This document shows positions 1 to 8,548 of a DNA stretch of 64,000 bases, piece by piece (position 1 is the first letter of the stretch; every line of letters begins with the position of its first letter). The position numbers and the translations under genes are program-made. The DNA is from Frateuria sp. Soil773 (lineage in GTDB: Bacteria > Pseudomonadota > Gammaproteobacteria > Xanthomonadales > Rhodanobacteraceae): positions 327,742 through 391,741 of the forward strand of contig NZ_LMSL01000041.1 in the NCBI RefSeq assembly GCF_001428405.1, in the 5' to 3' direction. The notes under the pieces are model-generated. The model saw nothing but the letters and a program-made list of their open reading frames with translations, was not told the DNA's origin and ran no database searches.

Positions 1-30
1 TCGGCTTTCGCCGGGATGACGGGGCGAGGG
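1..30. repeat. Truncated end of a dispersed intergenic repeat
   Basis: The first bases of the window contain TCGCCGGGATGACGGGGCGA, which recurs exactly at the right-hand end of the repeat at 16584-16699. It is therefore probably the last part of another copy whose body lies outside the window. The rest of the short spacer up to position 99 shows no gene. Confidence 0.6.
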
Positions 31-99
31 AGAGCCCAAACTCACGCAACCCCAGCCCGAACGATCACAGCCAAGCCCCCAAAAAGAACGCACAGCCCC

Positions 100-1152
100 T
101 CAGGGCTGCGCAGTACTCTCGGCAGGCGGCGGTGGCGGCAGCAGTTGCCCGGTGCCGTCGTCCTCGTCGCCGTAGATCGCCACGTGCGGCACGCCGTCGG
201 CACCGATCCAGCCGCGGAACATGCCGTCGGTGTTGAACGGCATCGCCAGGTTGCCCTTGTCGTCCAGCGCGATGGCGCCGCCGTTGCCGCCCATCGCCGG
301 GATTTCCTGGTTGATCACCTCGGCGGCGGCGCGCTGCAGCGGCACGCGCATCTGGGTAACCCGCATGCAGATCTCGTGCGCGGCCACGGTGCGCATGTAG
401 AACTCGCCCCAGCCGGTGCCCGACACCGCGCAGCCGGAATTGGCGTAGGTGCCGGCGCCGATGATCGGCGAATCGCCGATGCGGCCCCAGCGCTTGTCGG
501 TCATGCCGCCGGTGGACGTGCCCGCGGCCAGGTGGCCCTGCGCATCCAGCGCCACCGCGCCGACCGTGCCGAAGTGCTTGGCCGTCTCGACGTCCGCATG
601 GGGCCGGTTCGCGGCGTCTTCCTTGAGCGCCCGCTGCAACTGCTGCCAGCGCTCCTCGGTGCGGAAATAGGAAGGATCGACCAGGGTGATGCCCTGCTCC
701 TTGGCGAACGCCTCGGCGCCGTCGCCGGCAAGCATCACGTGCGGCGAATGCTCCATCACCGCCTGCGCCAGCAGGATCGGGTTCTTCACCCGGCGCACGC
801 CGGCGACCGAGCCGGCACGCAGGGTGTAGCCGTCCATGATCGCCGCATCCAGCTCGTTCTTGCCCTCGTGGGTGAACACCGCGCCCTTGCCGGCATTGAA
901 GTGCGGGTCGTCCTCCAGCACGGTGATCGCCGCGGCCACCGCCTCGGTGGCCGGCTTGCCGTCCTTGAGCCGGGCGTAGCCGTCCTTCAGCGCCAGGGCC
1001 AGCGCGGCGCGGATGTCCTTCTCCTTCGCCGCGCTCATCTCGCGCTTGATAACGCCCGCGCCGGCGTGGATCACCAGCACGGGCGTGGCGGCGTGGCTCA
1101 TGGCGGCGGCTCCGGACACGGCGAAGACAACCAGCAGGCGGCGCAACATCAC
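100..1152 (-). CDS. iaaA: Isoaspartyl peptidase / L-asparaginase (plant type), secreted
   Basis: This Ntn-hydrolase cleaves isoaspartyl dipeptides and L-asparagine, and matures by autocleavage into two subunits. The protein is 350 residues, within the family range. An N-terminal hydrophobic stretch ending AMSHAA near residue 21 looks like a signal peptide, so the enzyme is probably periplasmic. The family motif HAGAG is at 29-33. The nucleophile is the Thr of FGTVGAVALD (about residue 196), with GTSTGG (211-216) and the substrate loop RIGDSPIIGAGTY following. The frame can start at GTG 1152 or at the next codon, ATG 1149; the ATG is equally likely. It stands alone, ending 51 bases before the next gene upstream. 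Identification rests on these motifs and is firm; substrate preference cannot be read. Confidence 0.93.
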   Translation of the reverse strand: MMLRRLLVVFAVSGAAAMSHAATPVLVIHAGAGVIKREMSAAKEKDIRAALALALKDGYARLKDGKPATEAVAAAITVLEDDPHFNAGKGAVFTHEGKNELDAAIMDGYTLRAGSVAGVRRVKNPILLAQAVMEHSPHVMLAGDGAEAFAKEQGITLVDPSYFRTEERWQQLQRALKEDAANRPHADVETAKHFGTVGAVALDAQGHLAAGTSTGGMTDKRWGRIGDSPIIGAGTYANSGCAVSGTGWGEFYMRTVAAHEICMRVTQMRVPLQRAAAEVINQEIPAMGGNGGAIALDDKGNLAMPFNTDGMFRGWIGADGVPHVAIYGDEDDGTGQLLPPPPPAESTAQP

Positions 1153-1200
1153 GACGATCTCTCCCCGGGCAACGGGGCGAGTATACCCAGGCCGCCGCGG

Positions 1201-2724
1201 TCACTTGGGCATGAAGCGCACCTTCGAGCCTTCGAGCGTCCATTTCACGCCGGCAAGGCTTGCCACCTGCTGCAATGCCGTGCCGGCCGGCATGCCGTTG
1301 AAAGACAGCGTGACGGCGGCATCGCCGAGCGCATCGGGATTGACCAGGGTCCAGCCTGCCTTCGCGGCTATCGACTCCGCCGCGGCGCGCGCCGTGCCGT
1401 TCGTGACGCGCTCGCTGACCTTGACAGGCGAGGCTCCGGCGATCGTGCGCGCCGGGCAGCCGGCCTGCGGCGTGACGTCGATCGCATACGAGCCTTCGGC
1501 GGCCGCGTGCAGGGCCTGCCCGAGCGCGCCGTGCAGCCGTTCGCGCACGAGCCGCGGAGGCGTGCCGGCGCCGGTCACGGCCAGATCGACGCTTACCTGG
1601 CCGTCGGCCGCGGGCTTGGCGGTGGCTTCCACCTTTAGGGCATCCACGATCGCCGTCGCAGCCTTGCCCGGCGCCATGCACAGCGCGAGGGCCGCCGCTT
1701 CGGAATGCTTGCCGTGGCTGTCGTTCTTCGTCAGCTCGATCTGCATGTCCAACTGGTATTCCGCGCCCGGAACCGGCGGGGCCGCGCGCTTTCCCTGAGG
1801 GGCGCTGGCGGCGTAGACCGAACCGCCCACCACGAGGGCGAGGGCAAGGCCGGCGATGGCTCCGGCATGACGACGGCGACGGTCCGGTGCAGGTGCTTTC
1901 AGCATGGCGATACGCTCCGTGAGTGGATGGCGGGGAGACCACGTGCATCCCATCGGCAGCGCCAGTGCCGCCGACGGGGTCTTCAACATCGCTGTGGCAT
2001 AGCTGCGCCGCCGTGCGCCGTGCTGGCGCAGCACGGCGGCGTCGCAGGCCAGTTCCTGGTCGTGGCGCAACGCGGCCAGCGCCCACCACGCCAGCGGATG
2101 GAACCAGAACAGCGCGGCGGCGATGCGCGCGCACAGGCACCACCAGCCATCGCCGCGACGCGCATGCATGGTCTCGTGGGCAAGGATCAGGGCGCGTTCG
2201 GCCTCGTCGTAGCGGCGGTCGAAATCGGCCGGCAGCACGATGCGCGGCCGCCACGCGCCGACCAGGGCCGGACCGACGTCCATGCCGGCGGCGCGCAACA
2301 CCGGCAGGCGCGGCGACGCCCCGCGAACCACCGCAGCGCCCCGCAACCGGGCGCGGTAGCGCGATTGCGCGAGCACGGCCTGCAGCAGGCTCAAGGCGAT
2401 GCCGGCGAGCCACGCCACGACGATGCCTGCACGCCAGTCGATCGCGCTCGCCTGCACGGCTGACGCAGGCAACGCGCTAGCGACCGAGGCGACGGCGATC
2501 ACCATTGACGGCAACGCAGCGGCCGGCGCATCCGCATGCGGCAACTGACTCGCCAGCATCGCCAGCGCCGGCAGCAACCACAACCGGAACGCGGCCTCGG
2601 CCCCGAACAGCCTGCGGCACGGCCTGCGCAATGCGGCCACGACCAGCACCGCCACGCTGAAGGCCAGCAGCAACAGCCAGCCGCGGCCGATCCAGTCGAT
2701 GCCGGCCCAGTCAGTGCCGTTCAT
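1201..2724 (-). CDS. BlaR1/MecR1-like M56 membrane metallopeptidase with C-terminal STN-like domain
   Basis: M56 peptidases are membrane sensors that inactivate a partner BlaI-type repressor. The 507-residue protein has hydrophobic segments near 16-32, 44-62 and 97-118. The zinc motif HETMH is at 183-187, followed by HDQELACD at 221-228, and another membrane segment lies near 285-300. The region beyond is exported by topology. Instead of a penicillin-binding sensor domain, its last ~65 residues (from about 440) follow the STN pattern of secretins and TonB receptors: AAESIAAKAGWTL, then LSFNGMPAGTALQQV. The start overlaps the end of the BlaI-like gene by 14 bases, so the two are translationally coupled. 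The M56 core is certain; the ligand is unknown, and the missing beta-lactamase-like domain argues against beta-lactam sensing. Confidence 0.88.
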   Translation of the reverse strand: MNGTDWAGIDWIGRGWLLLLAFSVAVLVVAALRRPCRRLFGAEAAFRLWLLPALAMLASQLPHADAPAAALPSMVIAVASVASALPASAVQASAIDWRAGIVVAWLAGIALSLLQAVLAQSRYRARLRGAAVVRGASPRLPVLRAAGMDVGPALVGAWRPRIVLPADFDRRYDEAERALILAHETMHARRGDGWWCLCARIAAALFWFHPLAWWALAALRHDQELACDAAVLRQHGARRRSYATAMLKTPSAALALPMGCTWSPRHPLTERIAMLKAPAPDRRRRHAGAIAGLALALVVGGSVYAASAPQGKRAAPPVPGAEYQLDMQIELTKNDSHGKHSEAAALALCMAPGKAATAIVDALKVEATAKPAADGQVSVDLAVTGAGTPPRLVRERLHGALGQALHAAAEGSYAIDVTPQAGCPARTIAGASPVKVSERVTNGTARAAAESIAAKAGWTLVNPDALGDAAVTLSFNGMPAGTALQQVASLAGVKWTLEGSKVRFMPK

Positions 2725-3082
2725 CGTCCAGCTCCCTGAGCAACTGGCGCAGCTCGGCGATGTCCTTCTTCGACAATTTGCGCTGCTCGGAGAAGTGCGC
2801 CACCAGGGGCGCCACGCGGCCGCCGAACAGGCGGTCGAGCAGGCCCTTGCTCTCCTGCTGTACGTACTGACCGCGACTGAGCAACGGCGTGTACAGGTAG
2901 CGGCGGCCGTCGCGCTCGGCGTGCACGGCCTTCTTGCGCAGCAGCCGGTTGAGCAGGGATTTCACCGTGCCCTCCTGCCACTGTTGCGCCGGGCCGACCT
3001 CGGCCAGGATCTCCTCGGCCGTGCGCGGCGCACCGCGCCACAACACCTCCATCACCACCGCTTCGGCTTCGCTGATCGCCAT
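2711..3082 (-). CDS. BlaI/MecI/CopY-family transcriptional repressor
   Basis: This small winged-helix repressor has 123 residues, the usual family size. It begins AISEAEAVVMEVLWRGAP and contains the conserved stretches PRTAEEILAEV, WQEGTVKSLLNRL and YLYTPLLSRGQY. In the family, the dimer binds palindromic operators upstream of its own operon and is removed when the cognate M56 protease is activated. The M56 gene is immediately downstream with a 14-base overlap. A 12-base perfect palindrome and a related second copy lie 12-48 bases upstream of the ATG, fitting autorepression. No beta-lactamase gene is adjacent, so the regulated output beyond the operon itself is not evident. Confidence 0.93.
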   Translation of the reverse strand: MAISEAEAVVMEVLWRGAPRTAEEILAEVGPAQQWQEGTVKSLLNRLLRKKAVHAERDGRRYLYTPLLSRGQYVQQESKGLLDRLFGGRVAPLVAHFSEQRKLSKKDIAELRQLLRELDDERH

Positions 3083-3090
3083 GCTGCCAC

Positions 3091-3133
3091 CGTTTACGTA
3101 CGTAATTGAAAATTATGTTCACATGCGTAAACG
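3091..3133. promoter_or_regulatory. Candidate operator pair upstream of the BlaI-like gene
   Basis: TTACGTACGTAA at 3094-3105 is a perfect 12-base palindrome. A related copy, TTCACATGCGTAA, is at 3118-3130, matching TTTACGTACGTAA (3093-3105) at 10 of 13 positions. The outer ends CGTTTACG (3091-3098) and CGTAAACG (3126-3133) are also inverted repeats. Centre-to-centre spacing is 25 bases. The site lies just before the repressor start codon in an unusually A+T-rich patch, as expected for a BlaI-type autoregulatory operator. Binding itself is inferred. Confidence 0.6.
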
Positions 3134-3182
3134 ATGGAGTCAAGCCACGACGGCGACGCCGCTCGGGCGACGCCGCCCGGCC

Positions 3183-4370
3183 TCAGAACTGGACCTGCGC
3201 CCTCAGCTCCACCACGTCCGGATCGACCCGCAGCCCGCGTCGCTCGCTATGCGCGCGCACGTAGTTGGCCTGCAGCTTGAGGTAGCGGTTGAGGTACCAG
3301 TTGGCGCCGAGGGTCCAGTCGCGCTGGCGCCCGCCGGATACCGGGCCGTCGTCGAGGTCGAGCTCGCTGTAGCGCAGCGCCAGTTCGAGCGCGCCGTAGC
3401 GTCCCTTCGGCTTCACGTCGCCGACGTTGCCCCCGGCATACGCGCGCGATTCGCCGGTGGCGACCCAACTGGCGAAGACGTAGCCGCCGGAGGCGTCGAA
3501 GTCGGGCCGGCCCTGGGTCCGGGCGACCCTGGCCTCGAGGTATTCGCCCTGCACCGACCACGGGCCGTCGATCCACACGCCTTCCAGGCCGCGCCGCTCG
3601 ACACGCCTGGCCGGGGCGAGCGTGCCCGAGTCGATCAGGCGGTCGGCCAGTCCTGCCTCTGGCCGCGCGCGCAGGCGCGTGCCGGGCGGCGTGTGGATGC
3701 CGCGGCCGTCGGTGCTGCCGGCGGGCCACTCGCGCGATGCCGATACGCCGAGGTGCAGCACGTTGCCGGCCCGGTTCAGCGGCACCCAGGCAAACCGCGC
3801 GGCCAGCATGCGGCCGTCGTTGTCGCCGTTGAGGTCGCCGCCGCGGTAGTAGCCCGCGTTGGCGAGCCAATGCCCGCGCTGGATCGCCCAGTCGATGCCG
3901 ATGCGCCGGCCGGCGTAGATCGCCTGGACCGGCAGCGCGGTTTCCAGGAAGGTGGTGGAACCGGTACCGGTGTTGCCCTCGAAGCCCACCGGCGTCTTGC
4001 CGAAGCCCAGGCGCAGGGCCCCGGCGTCGCGGCCGAACCAGGCCTTGCTCTGCATGCGGAGGTAGACGTCCAGCCACGCCCTGGCCTGGAAGTCGTAGGC
4101 GGCGACGGCATCGTAGACGCCCGGTTTTTTCAGGTAGGCGCCGAGTTCCTTGCGGCGGTTGGTCCGGGCGTCCTCCAGCCGGCCGCGGTCGTTCGAGAAG
4201 CGGTCGAGGTCGTACTGGTACTTGAGCGACAGGCCCAGGTCGGTGCCGTCGCCGAATACGTGGTGGGTCGGCCAGTTGTCTGCGAAGGCGTAGGGCTTGC
4301 CTTCGGTGGCGCCGGCAAGCCGGGCGGCAAGGAGGAGCGCGAGGCTCGCGAGCAGGGTCGGCTTTCTCAT
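3183..4370 (-). CDS. OprP/OprO-type anion-selective porin
   Basis: Predicted outer-membrane beta-barrel of 395 residues. The chosen ATG at 4370 is preceded by GAGAAAG and opens a clear signal peptide, MRKPTLLASLALLLAARLAG. An open extension to 4529 lacks these features. The mature part alternates polar and hydrophobic residues and has porin-like segments such as GLSLKYQYDLDRF, LRLGFGKTPVGFEG and LGANWYLNRYLKLQANYVRAH. It ends in phenylalanine (QVQF), the usual C-terminal signal for barrel insertion. It follows cysA on the same strand after 174 bases, so it may be expressed with the sulfate transporter and admit sulfate. That link is inference; the family is best known for phosphate and polyphosphate porins. 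Confidence 0.85.
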   Translation of the reverse strand: MRKPTLLASLALLLAARLAGATEGKPYAFADNWPTHHVFGDGTDLGLSLKYQYDLDRFSNDRGRLEDARTNRRKELGAYLKKPGVYDAVAAYDFQARAWLDVYLRMQSKAWFGRDAGALRLGFGKTPVGFEGNTGTGSTTFLETALPVQAIYAGRRIGIDWAIQRGHWLANAGYYRGGDLNGDNDGRMLAARFAWVPLNRAGNVLHLGVSASREWPAGSTDGRGIHTPPGTRLRARPEAGLADRLIDSGTLAPARRVERRGLEGVWIDGPWSVQGEYLEARVARTQGRPDFDASGGYVFASWVATGESRAYAGGNVGDVKPKGRYGALELALRYSELDLDDGPVSGGRQRDWTLGANWYLNRYLKLQANYVRAHSERRGLRVDPDVVELRAQVQF

Positions 4371-4463
4371 GTCGGCTTTCTCATGGAGCGGATTGCTCCG
4401 CACGGGTGGCTGGGGATGCGCCGCCGACAGATCGGCCTGGCGGCGGAAAGCTGTAGGTCGATG

Positions 4464-4488
4464 CCGCGGCGGCGACAAAGCGCCGCGG
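4464..4488. other. Hairpin between cysA and the porin gene
   Basis: CCGCGGCG (4464-4471) and CGCCGCGG (4481-4488) form a perfect 8-base stem with a 9-base loop. No T-run follows on either strand. It could be a processing or stabilising hairpin between cysA and the downstream porin rather than a full terminator. Confidence 0.4.
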
Positions 4489-4544
4489 CCCGGCGGCCGT
4501 TTCCGGTCGCCGGCGACGTACTCGATCAAGGCCGGATGCGGCCG

Positions 4545-5660
4545 CTAGCCGTGGCGGCGACAGCTCCACGACCAGCGCCCGCCGGCGACGGTGTCGCCGG
4601 TGCGGTCGTCGAGCGGGAAGATCGCCGCGCTGCGCGGCGCCACCCGGAGCACGGCACCGGGCTGCAACCCGCACCGCGCCAGTTCCTCGGCGGCGATGTC
4701 CGCCTCCAGCACCTGCGCCAGCGCATCCACGGCAAGCTCCAGGTGCGCGATGCCGCCGGCCGGATAGACGTGCCGCAGACGCGCCGTCCAGCCCGGCGCG
4801 GTCTCCGGCACGTCCAGCGCAAGCTGCTCGGGCCGCACGTAGGCGACCGCGCGCGCAGGCACGCCCTGCCAGGGATCGTCGCCGGGCGTCCAGCCGCCGG
4901 CATCCAGCCGGCCCTGCACGCGCCGCAGCGGCAGGTGGTTGGCCTTGCCGATGAACTTGCATACGAACGGCGTGGCCGGCTTCTGGTAGATCGCCTCGGG
5001 CGTGCCGATCTGCTCGATCCGGCCCTGGTTCATCACCGCGACGCGGTCGGCCAGTTCCAGCGCCTCCTCCTGGTCGTGAGTGACGAACACCGTGGTCAGC
5101 CCCAGCTCCTCGTGCAGCTCGCGCAGCCAGCGGCGCAGGCCCACGCGCACCTGCGCGTCCAGCGCGCCGAAGGGCTCGTCCAGCAGCAGCAGGCCGGGCT
5201 CCACCGCCAGCGCGCGGGCCAGCGCCACGCGCTGGCGCTGGCCGCCGGAGAGCTGCGCCGGATAGCGCCGGCCGAGGCCCTGCAACTGCACCCGCTCCAG
5301 CAACCGCTGCACGCGCGCGTCGATCTCGGCCGGCGACGGCCGCTGGCGCCGCGGCCGCACGCGCAGCCCGAACGCGACGTTCTCCGCCACGTTGAGGTGG
5401 CGGAACAGCGCGTAGTGCTGGAACACCAGGCCGACGCCGCGCTCGCGCGCGCCCATCGCGAGGAAATCCTCGCCGTCACGCGACACGCTGCCGCTGTCGG
5501 GATGATCCAGCCCGGCCAGGATGCGCAGCAGGGTGGTCTTGCCGGAGCCGGACGGCCCCAGCAAGGCGAGGAACTCGCCGGGCGCGATGCGCAGGCTGAC
5601 CTCGTGCAGCGCGGCGAAGCCGGTGAAATGACGGCTGAGGCGGGAAAGTTCGAGCGCCAT
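4545..5660 (-). CDS. cysA: Sulfate/thiosulfate ABC transporter ATP-binding protein CysA
   Basis: ATPase that drives sulfate import, 371 residues. Walker A GPSGSGKT is at 35-42, the Q-loop region [14 protein letters not shown] at about 78-91, the ABC signature LSGGQ at 137-141, Walker B LLLLDEP at 157-163 and the switch [15 protein letters not shown] shortly after. A C-terminal regulatory TOBE-like region follows from about residue 230. It is the fourth gene of the operon sbp-cysT-cysW-cysA and begins 9 bases after the cysW stop. Identification is firm because both permeases and the binding protein are adjacent. Confidence 0.96.
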   Translation of the reverse strand: MALELSRLSRHFTGFAALHEVSLRIAPGEFLALLGPSGSGKTTLLRILAGLDHPDSGSVSRDGEDFLAMGARERGVGLVFQHYALFRHLNVAENVAFGLRVRPRRQRPSPAEIDARVQRLLERVQLQGLGRRYPAQLSGGQRQRVALARALAVEPGLLLLDEPFGALDAQVRVGLRRWLRELHEELGLTTVFVTHDQEEALELADRVAVMNQGRIEQIGTPEAIYQKPATPFVCKFIGKANHLPLRRVQGRLDAGGWTPGDDPWQGVPARAVAYVRPEQLALDVPETAPGWTARLRHVYPAGGIAHLELAVDALAQVLEADIAAEELARCGLQPGAVLRVAPRSAAIFPLDDRTGDTVAGGRWSWSCRRHG

Positions 5661-5669
5661 GCCGCCGTC

Positions 5670-6521
5670 CTAGTGCCCGCCGCGCGCGCGTCCGGCGATC
5701 TCGCCGCCGTAGCGCCATTCCAGCAGCGACTTCACCGCCAGGGTGAGCAACGCCAGCAAGGCCAGCAGCGAGGCCACCGCGAACGCACCGGCGAAATCGT
5801 ATTCGTTGTAGCGCATCTCCACCTCCAGCGGCATCGTGGTGGTCAATCCGCGGATATGCCCGGACACCACCGACACCGCGCCGAATTCACCCATGGCGCG
5901 GGCATTGCACAACAGCACGCCGTACAGCAGCGCCCAGCGGATGTTCGGCAGGGTGACCCGCGCGAACATCTGCCAGCCGCTCGCGCCGAGCACGCGCGCG
6001 GCCTGTTCCTCCTCGCTGCCCTGCGCCTGCATCAGCGGGATCAGTTCGCGCGCCACGAACGGCAGCGTCACGAACACCGTCGCCAGCACCAGCCCGGGCA
6101 CCGCGAAGACCAGGCGCACCCCGTGCGCGTCCAGCCACGGCCCGAACCAGCCCTGCGCCCCGAACAGCAACACGTAGACCAGACCGGCGACCACCGGCGA
6201 CACCGAGAACGGCAGGTCGATGAACGCGCCCAGCAGCGCCTTGCCGCGGAACTCGAAGCGCGCCATCAGCCACGCCGCGGCCACCCCGAACACCAGGTTG
6301 AGCGGCACCGCGATCGCCGCCACCAGCAGGGTCAGCCGGATCGCCGCCAGCGTCTCGGGCTGGCGGATGCTGGCCAGGTAGGCAGTCACGCCGGCGCGCA
6401 GCGCCTCGACGAAGACGACCGCCAGCGGCAGCAGCAGGAACAGCGCCATGAAACCCACCGCCGCCAGCACCAGCGCGCCGCGCCGCAGCCGCAGCGGAAG
6501 GTCCGGCCGGCGCGCGCTCAT
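5670..6521 (-). CDS. cysW: Sulfate ABC transporter permease CysW
   Basis: Inner-membrane permease subunit of 283 residues that pairs with CysT. The ATG at 6521 overlaps the cysT stop in an ATGA junction, which fixes the start. It has six predicted membrane segments, for example [19 protein letters not shown] near the N terminus. The EAA-type loop that contacts CysA is present ([18 protein letters not shown]). [18 protein letters not shown] and [18 protein letters not shown] are typical CysW sequence. It is probably co-transcribed with the whole sulfate operon. Confidence 0.95.
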   Translation of the reverse strand: MSARRPDLPLRLRRGALVLAAVGFMALFLLLPLAVVFVEALRAGVTAYLASIRQPETLAAIRLTLLVAAIAVPLNLVFGVAAAWLMARFEFRGKALLGAFIDLPFSVSPVVAGLVYVLLFGAQGWFGPWLDAHGVRLVFAVPGLVLATVFVTLPFVARELIPLMQAQGSEEEQAARVLGASGWQMFARVTLPNIRWALLYGVLLCNARAMGEFGAVSVVSGHIRGLTTTMPLEVEMRYNEYDFAGAFAVASLLALLALLTLAVKSLLEWRYGGEIAGRARGGH

Positions 6522-7342
6522 CGCGCCGGCTCCGCCCAGCGATGGCTCCAGCGCTGCAGCAGGGTGACCGCCAGCAGCAGCGCGAACGAGGCCAGCAGCA
6601 TCGCCGTACCGAGCGCGGCGGCACCGGCATAGTCGAACTGTTCGAGCTTTTGCACGATCAGCAGCGGCGCGATCTCGGAATAGGACGGCAGGTTGCCGGC
6701 GATGAAGATCACCGAGCCGTACTCGCCCACCGCGCGCGCCAGCGCCAGCGCGAAGCCGGTCAGCAGGGTCGGCAGCAGCAGCGGCAGGATCACCCGCACG
6801 AACACCTGCCGGCGCCGCGCGCCCAGGCTCTCGGCGGCCTCCTCCACGTCGCGTTCCAGCGATTCGAGCACCGGCTGCAAGGTACGCACCACGAACGGAA
6901 AGCCCACGAACACCATCGCCAGCAGCACGCCCAGCGGCGTGTATGCCACCTTGATCCCGAACGTGCCGAGCCAGCCGCCGAGCCAGCCATTGGGCGCATA
7001 CAGCGTGGTCAGCGCAATGCCGGCCACGGCGGTCGGCAGCGCGAACGGCAGGTCGATCAGCGCATCGAACAGCCGCCGGCCCGGAAAGCGGTAGCGCACC
7101 AGCACCCACGCCACCAGCAGCCCGGCCAGGGCGTTGACCGACGCCGCCAGCAGCGCGCCGCCGAAGCTCAGCTTCAGCGCGGCCAGCGTGCGCGGCGCCG
7201 CCAGCAACCGCCACAGCTCGGCGGCGCCGAGGCCGGACGCCTTCCAGGCCAGCGCCGCCAGCGGCAGCAGCACGACCAGCCCCAGGTAGGCCAGCGTGTA
7301 GCCCAGACCGAGGCCGAAGCCCGGCAGGATCCGGCGGCGCAT
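6518..7342 (-). CDS. cysT: Sulfate ABC transporter permease CysT (CysU)
   Basis: Inner-membrane permease of 274 residues starting [20 protein letters not shown], with several further hydrophobic segments. Its EAA-type coupling loop is [39 protein letters not shown] and [18 protein letters not shown] are characteristic of CysT/CysU. The ATG at 7342 lies 5 bases after the sbp stop, and its stop overlaps the cysW start by 4 bases. The tight packing implies one transcript with equal synthesis of the two permease halves. Confidence 0.95.
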   Translation of the reverse strand: MRRRILPGFGLGLGYTLAYLGLVVLLPLAALAWKASGLGAAELWRLLAAPRTLAALKLSFGGALLAASVNALAGLLVAWVLVRYRFPGRRLFDALIDLPFALPTAVAGIALTTLYAPNGWLGGWLGTFGIKVAYTPLGVLLAMVFVGFPFVVRTLQPVLESLERDVEEAAESLGARRRQVFVRVILPLLLPTLLTGFALALARAVGEYGSVIFIAGNLPSYSEIAPLLIVQKLEQFDYAGAAALGTAMLLASFALLLAVTLLQRWSHRWAEPAR

Positions 7343-7347
7343 GCGGC

Positions 7348-8346
7348 TCAACTGCCCGGGCCGATCTGGTCGAAGATGGCGCCGTCGGCGAAGAACTTCG
7401 CCTGCGCCTGGCGCCAGCCGCCGAACACCTCGTCGATGGTGAAGGTGGCCACCTTGGGGAACTGCGCGGCGGACCGCTGCACCGCCTCGGCCGAGCGCGG
7501 CCGGTAGAAGCGCTTCGCCACGATCGCCTGCCCCTCGGGCGAGTAGAGGAACTTCAGGTAGGCCTCGGCGACCGCGCGGGTGCCGTGCTTGTCGGCGTTG
7601 CGGTCGACCACCGCCACCGGCGGCTCGGCCAGGATGCTCAGCGACGGCGCCACGATCTCGAAGCTGTCCTTGCCCAGCTCCTGCTGCGCCAGCAGCGCCT
7701 CGTTCTCCCACGCCAGCAGCACGTCGCCGACGCCGCGCTGCACGAAGGTGTTGGTGGCCCCGCGCGCGCCGGTATCCAGCACCGGCACGTGCCTGAACAG
7801 CTCGTGCACGTAGGCGCGCGCCTTGGCCTCGTCGCCGCCGGGCCGCTTCAGCGCATAGCCCCACGCCGCCAGGAAGTTCCAGCGCGCGCCGCCGGAGGTC
7901 TTCGGGTTCGGCGTGATCACCTGCACGCCGGGGCGGATCAGGTCGGGCCAGTCGCGGATGCCCTTCGGGTTGCCCTTGCGCACCAGGAACACGATGGTGG
8001 AGGTGTACGGCGAGGCGTGCTGCGGCAGCCTTTGCTGCCAGTCCTTCGGCAGGTAGCCGCGGTCGGCGATCGCGTCGATGTCCCAGGCCAGCGCCAGGGT
8101 GACCACGTCGGCCGGCAGCCCGTCCGTCACCGATCGCGCCTGCTTGCCGGAGCCGCCGTGCGACATCTCGATGGTCACGTCGTCGCCGTGCTGCGCCTTC
8201 CATTGCGCGGCGAAGGCCTTGTTGACGTCGCGGTACAGCTCGCGCGTGGGGTCGTAGGACACGTTGAGCAGGGTGACGTCTTTCGCGGCCGCGGCCGTGG
8301 CCGCCAGCGCGGCGGCGAGTGCGAACAGCACCGGGTACTTTTTCAT
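7348..8346 (-). CDS. sbp: Periplasmic sulfate-binding protein
   Basis: Captures sulfate in the periplasm and delivers it to CysTWA. The ATG at 8346 is preceded by GGAGG at good spacing and opens a signal peptide ([20 protein letters not shown]). The mature part begins [17 protein letters not shown], the family signature. It contains the sulfate loop [12 protein letters not shown] and the downstream [15 protein letters not shown] and [13 protein letters not shown] regions. The 332 residues match the family. Sbp and the thiosulfate-binding CysP are close paralogues and cannot be separated with certainty by reading alone. It is first in the operon, so the promoter should lie in the 202-base divergent region with the CoA-transferase gene. 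Confidence 0.93.
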   Translation of the reverse strand: MKKYPVLFALAAALAATAAAAKDVTLLNVSYDPTRELYRDVNKAFAAQWKAQHGDDVTIEMSHGGSGKQARSVTDGLPADVVTLALAWDIDAIADRGYLPKDWQQRLPQHASPYTSTIVFLVRKGNPKGIRDWPDLIRPGVQVITPNPKTSGGARWNFLAAWGYALKRPGGDEAKARAYVHELFRHVPVLDTGARGATNTFVQRGVGDVLLAWENEALLAQQELGKDSFEIVAPSLSILAEPPVAVVDRNADKHGTRAVAEAYLKFLYSPEGQAIVAKRFYRPRSAEAVQRSAAQFPKVATFTIDEVFGGWRQAQAKFFADGAIFDQIGPGS

Positions 8347-8414
8347 CGTGGCCTCCGCCAGGGGTTTGCCGGGGAGGGCCAGACTAGGCGGTGGCCGGCG
8401 CCCTGCGAACTTGC

Positions 8415-8436
8415 CAAATCGCATAACGATATGAAC
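8415..8436. promoter_or_regulatory. A+T-rich patch upstream of sbp, possible CysB-type site
   Basis: The 202-base divergent spacer between sbp and the CoA-transferase gene is very G+C-rich except for this patch. It contains ATCGCATAACGAT, with 4-base inverted arms around CATAA. CysB sites in enterobacteria contain ATAAC-like half-sites, and sulfate operons are classical CysB targets. No cysB gene is in the window. The assignment is tentative and rests on position and composition. Confidence 0.2.
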
Positions 8437-8548
8437 CCCGGGATGCCCGCCACAGGCATCTCCGGGGCCGCCTGCACGTCCGGTCCGGGGCCGGGGCGGC
8501 CGATCCGTCGTATCCTTGTCCGCTGACTCCCCCTGAGGAAGGCATGCG

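Noticed and set aside
4371-4529. N-terminal extension of the porin
   Set aside because: The internal ATG at 4370 has a ribosome-binding site and starts a signal peptide, which an extension would bury.
2934-6632. A long plus-strand open frame across the porin and sulfate transporter genes
   Set aside because: Shadow of cysW, cysA and the porin, all of which are confirmed by motifs on the minus strand; the composition is antisense-like.
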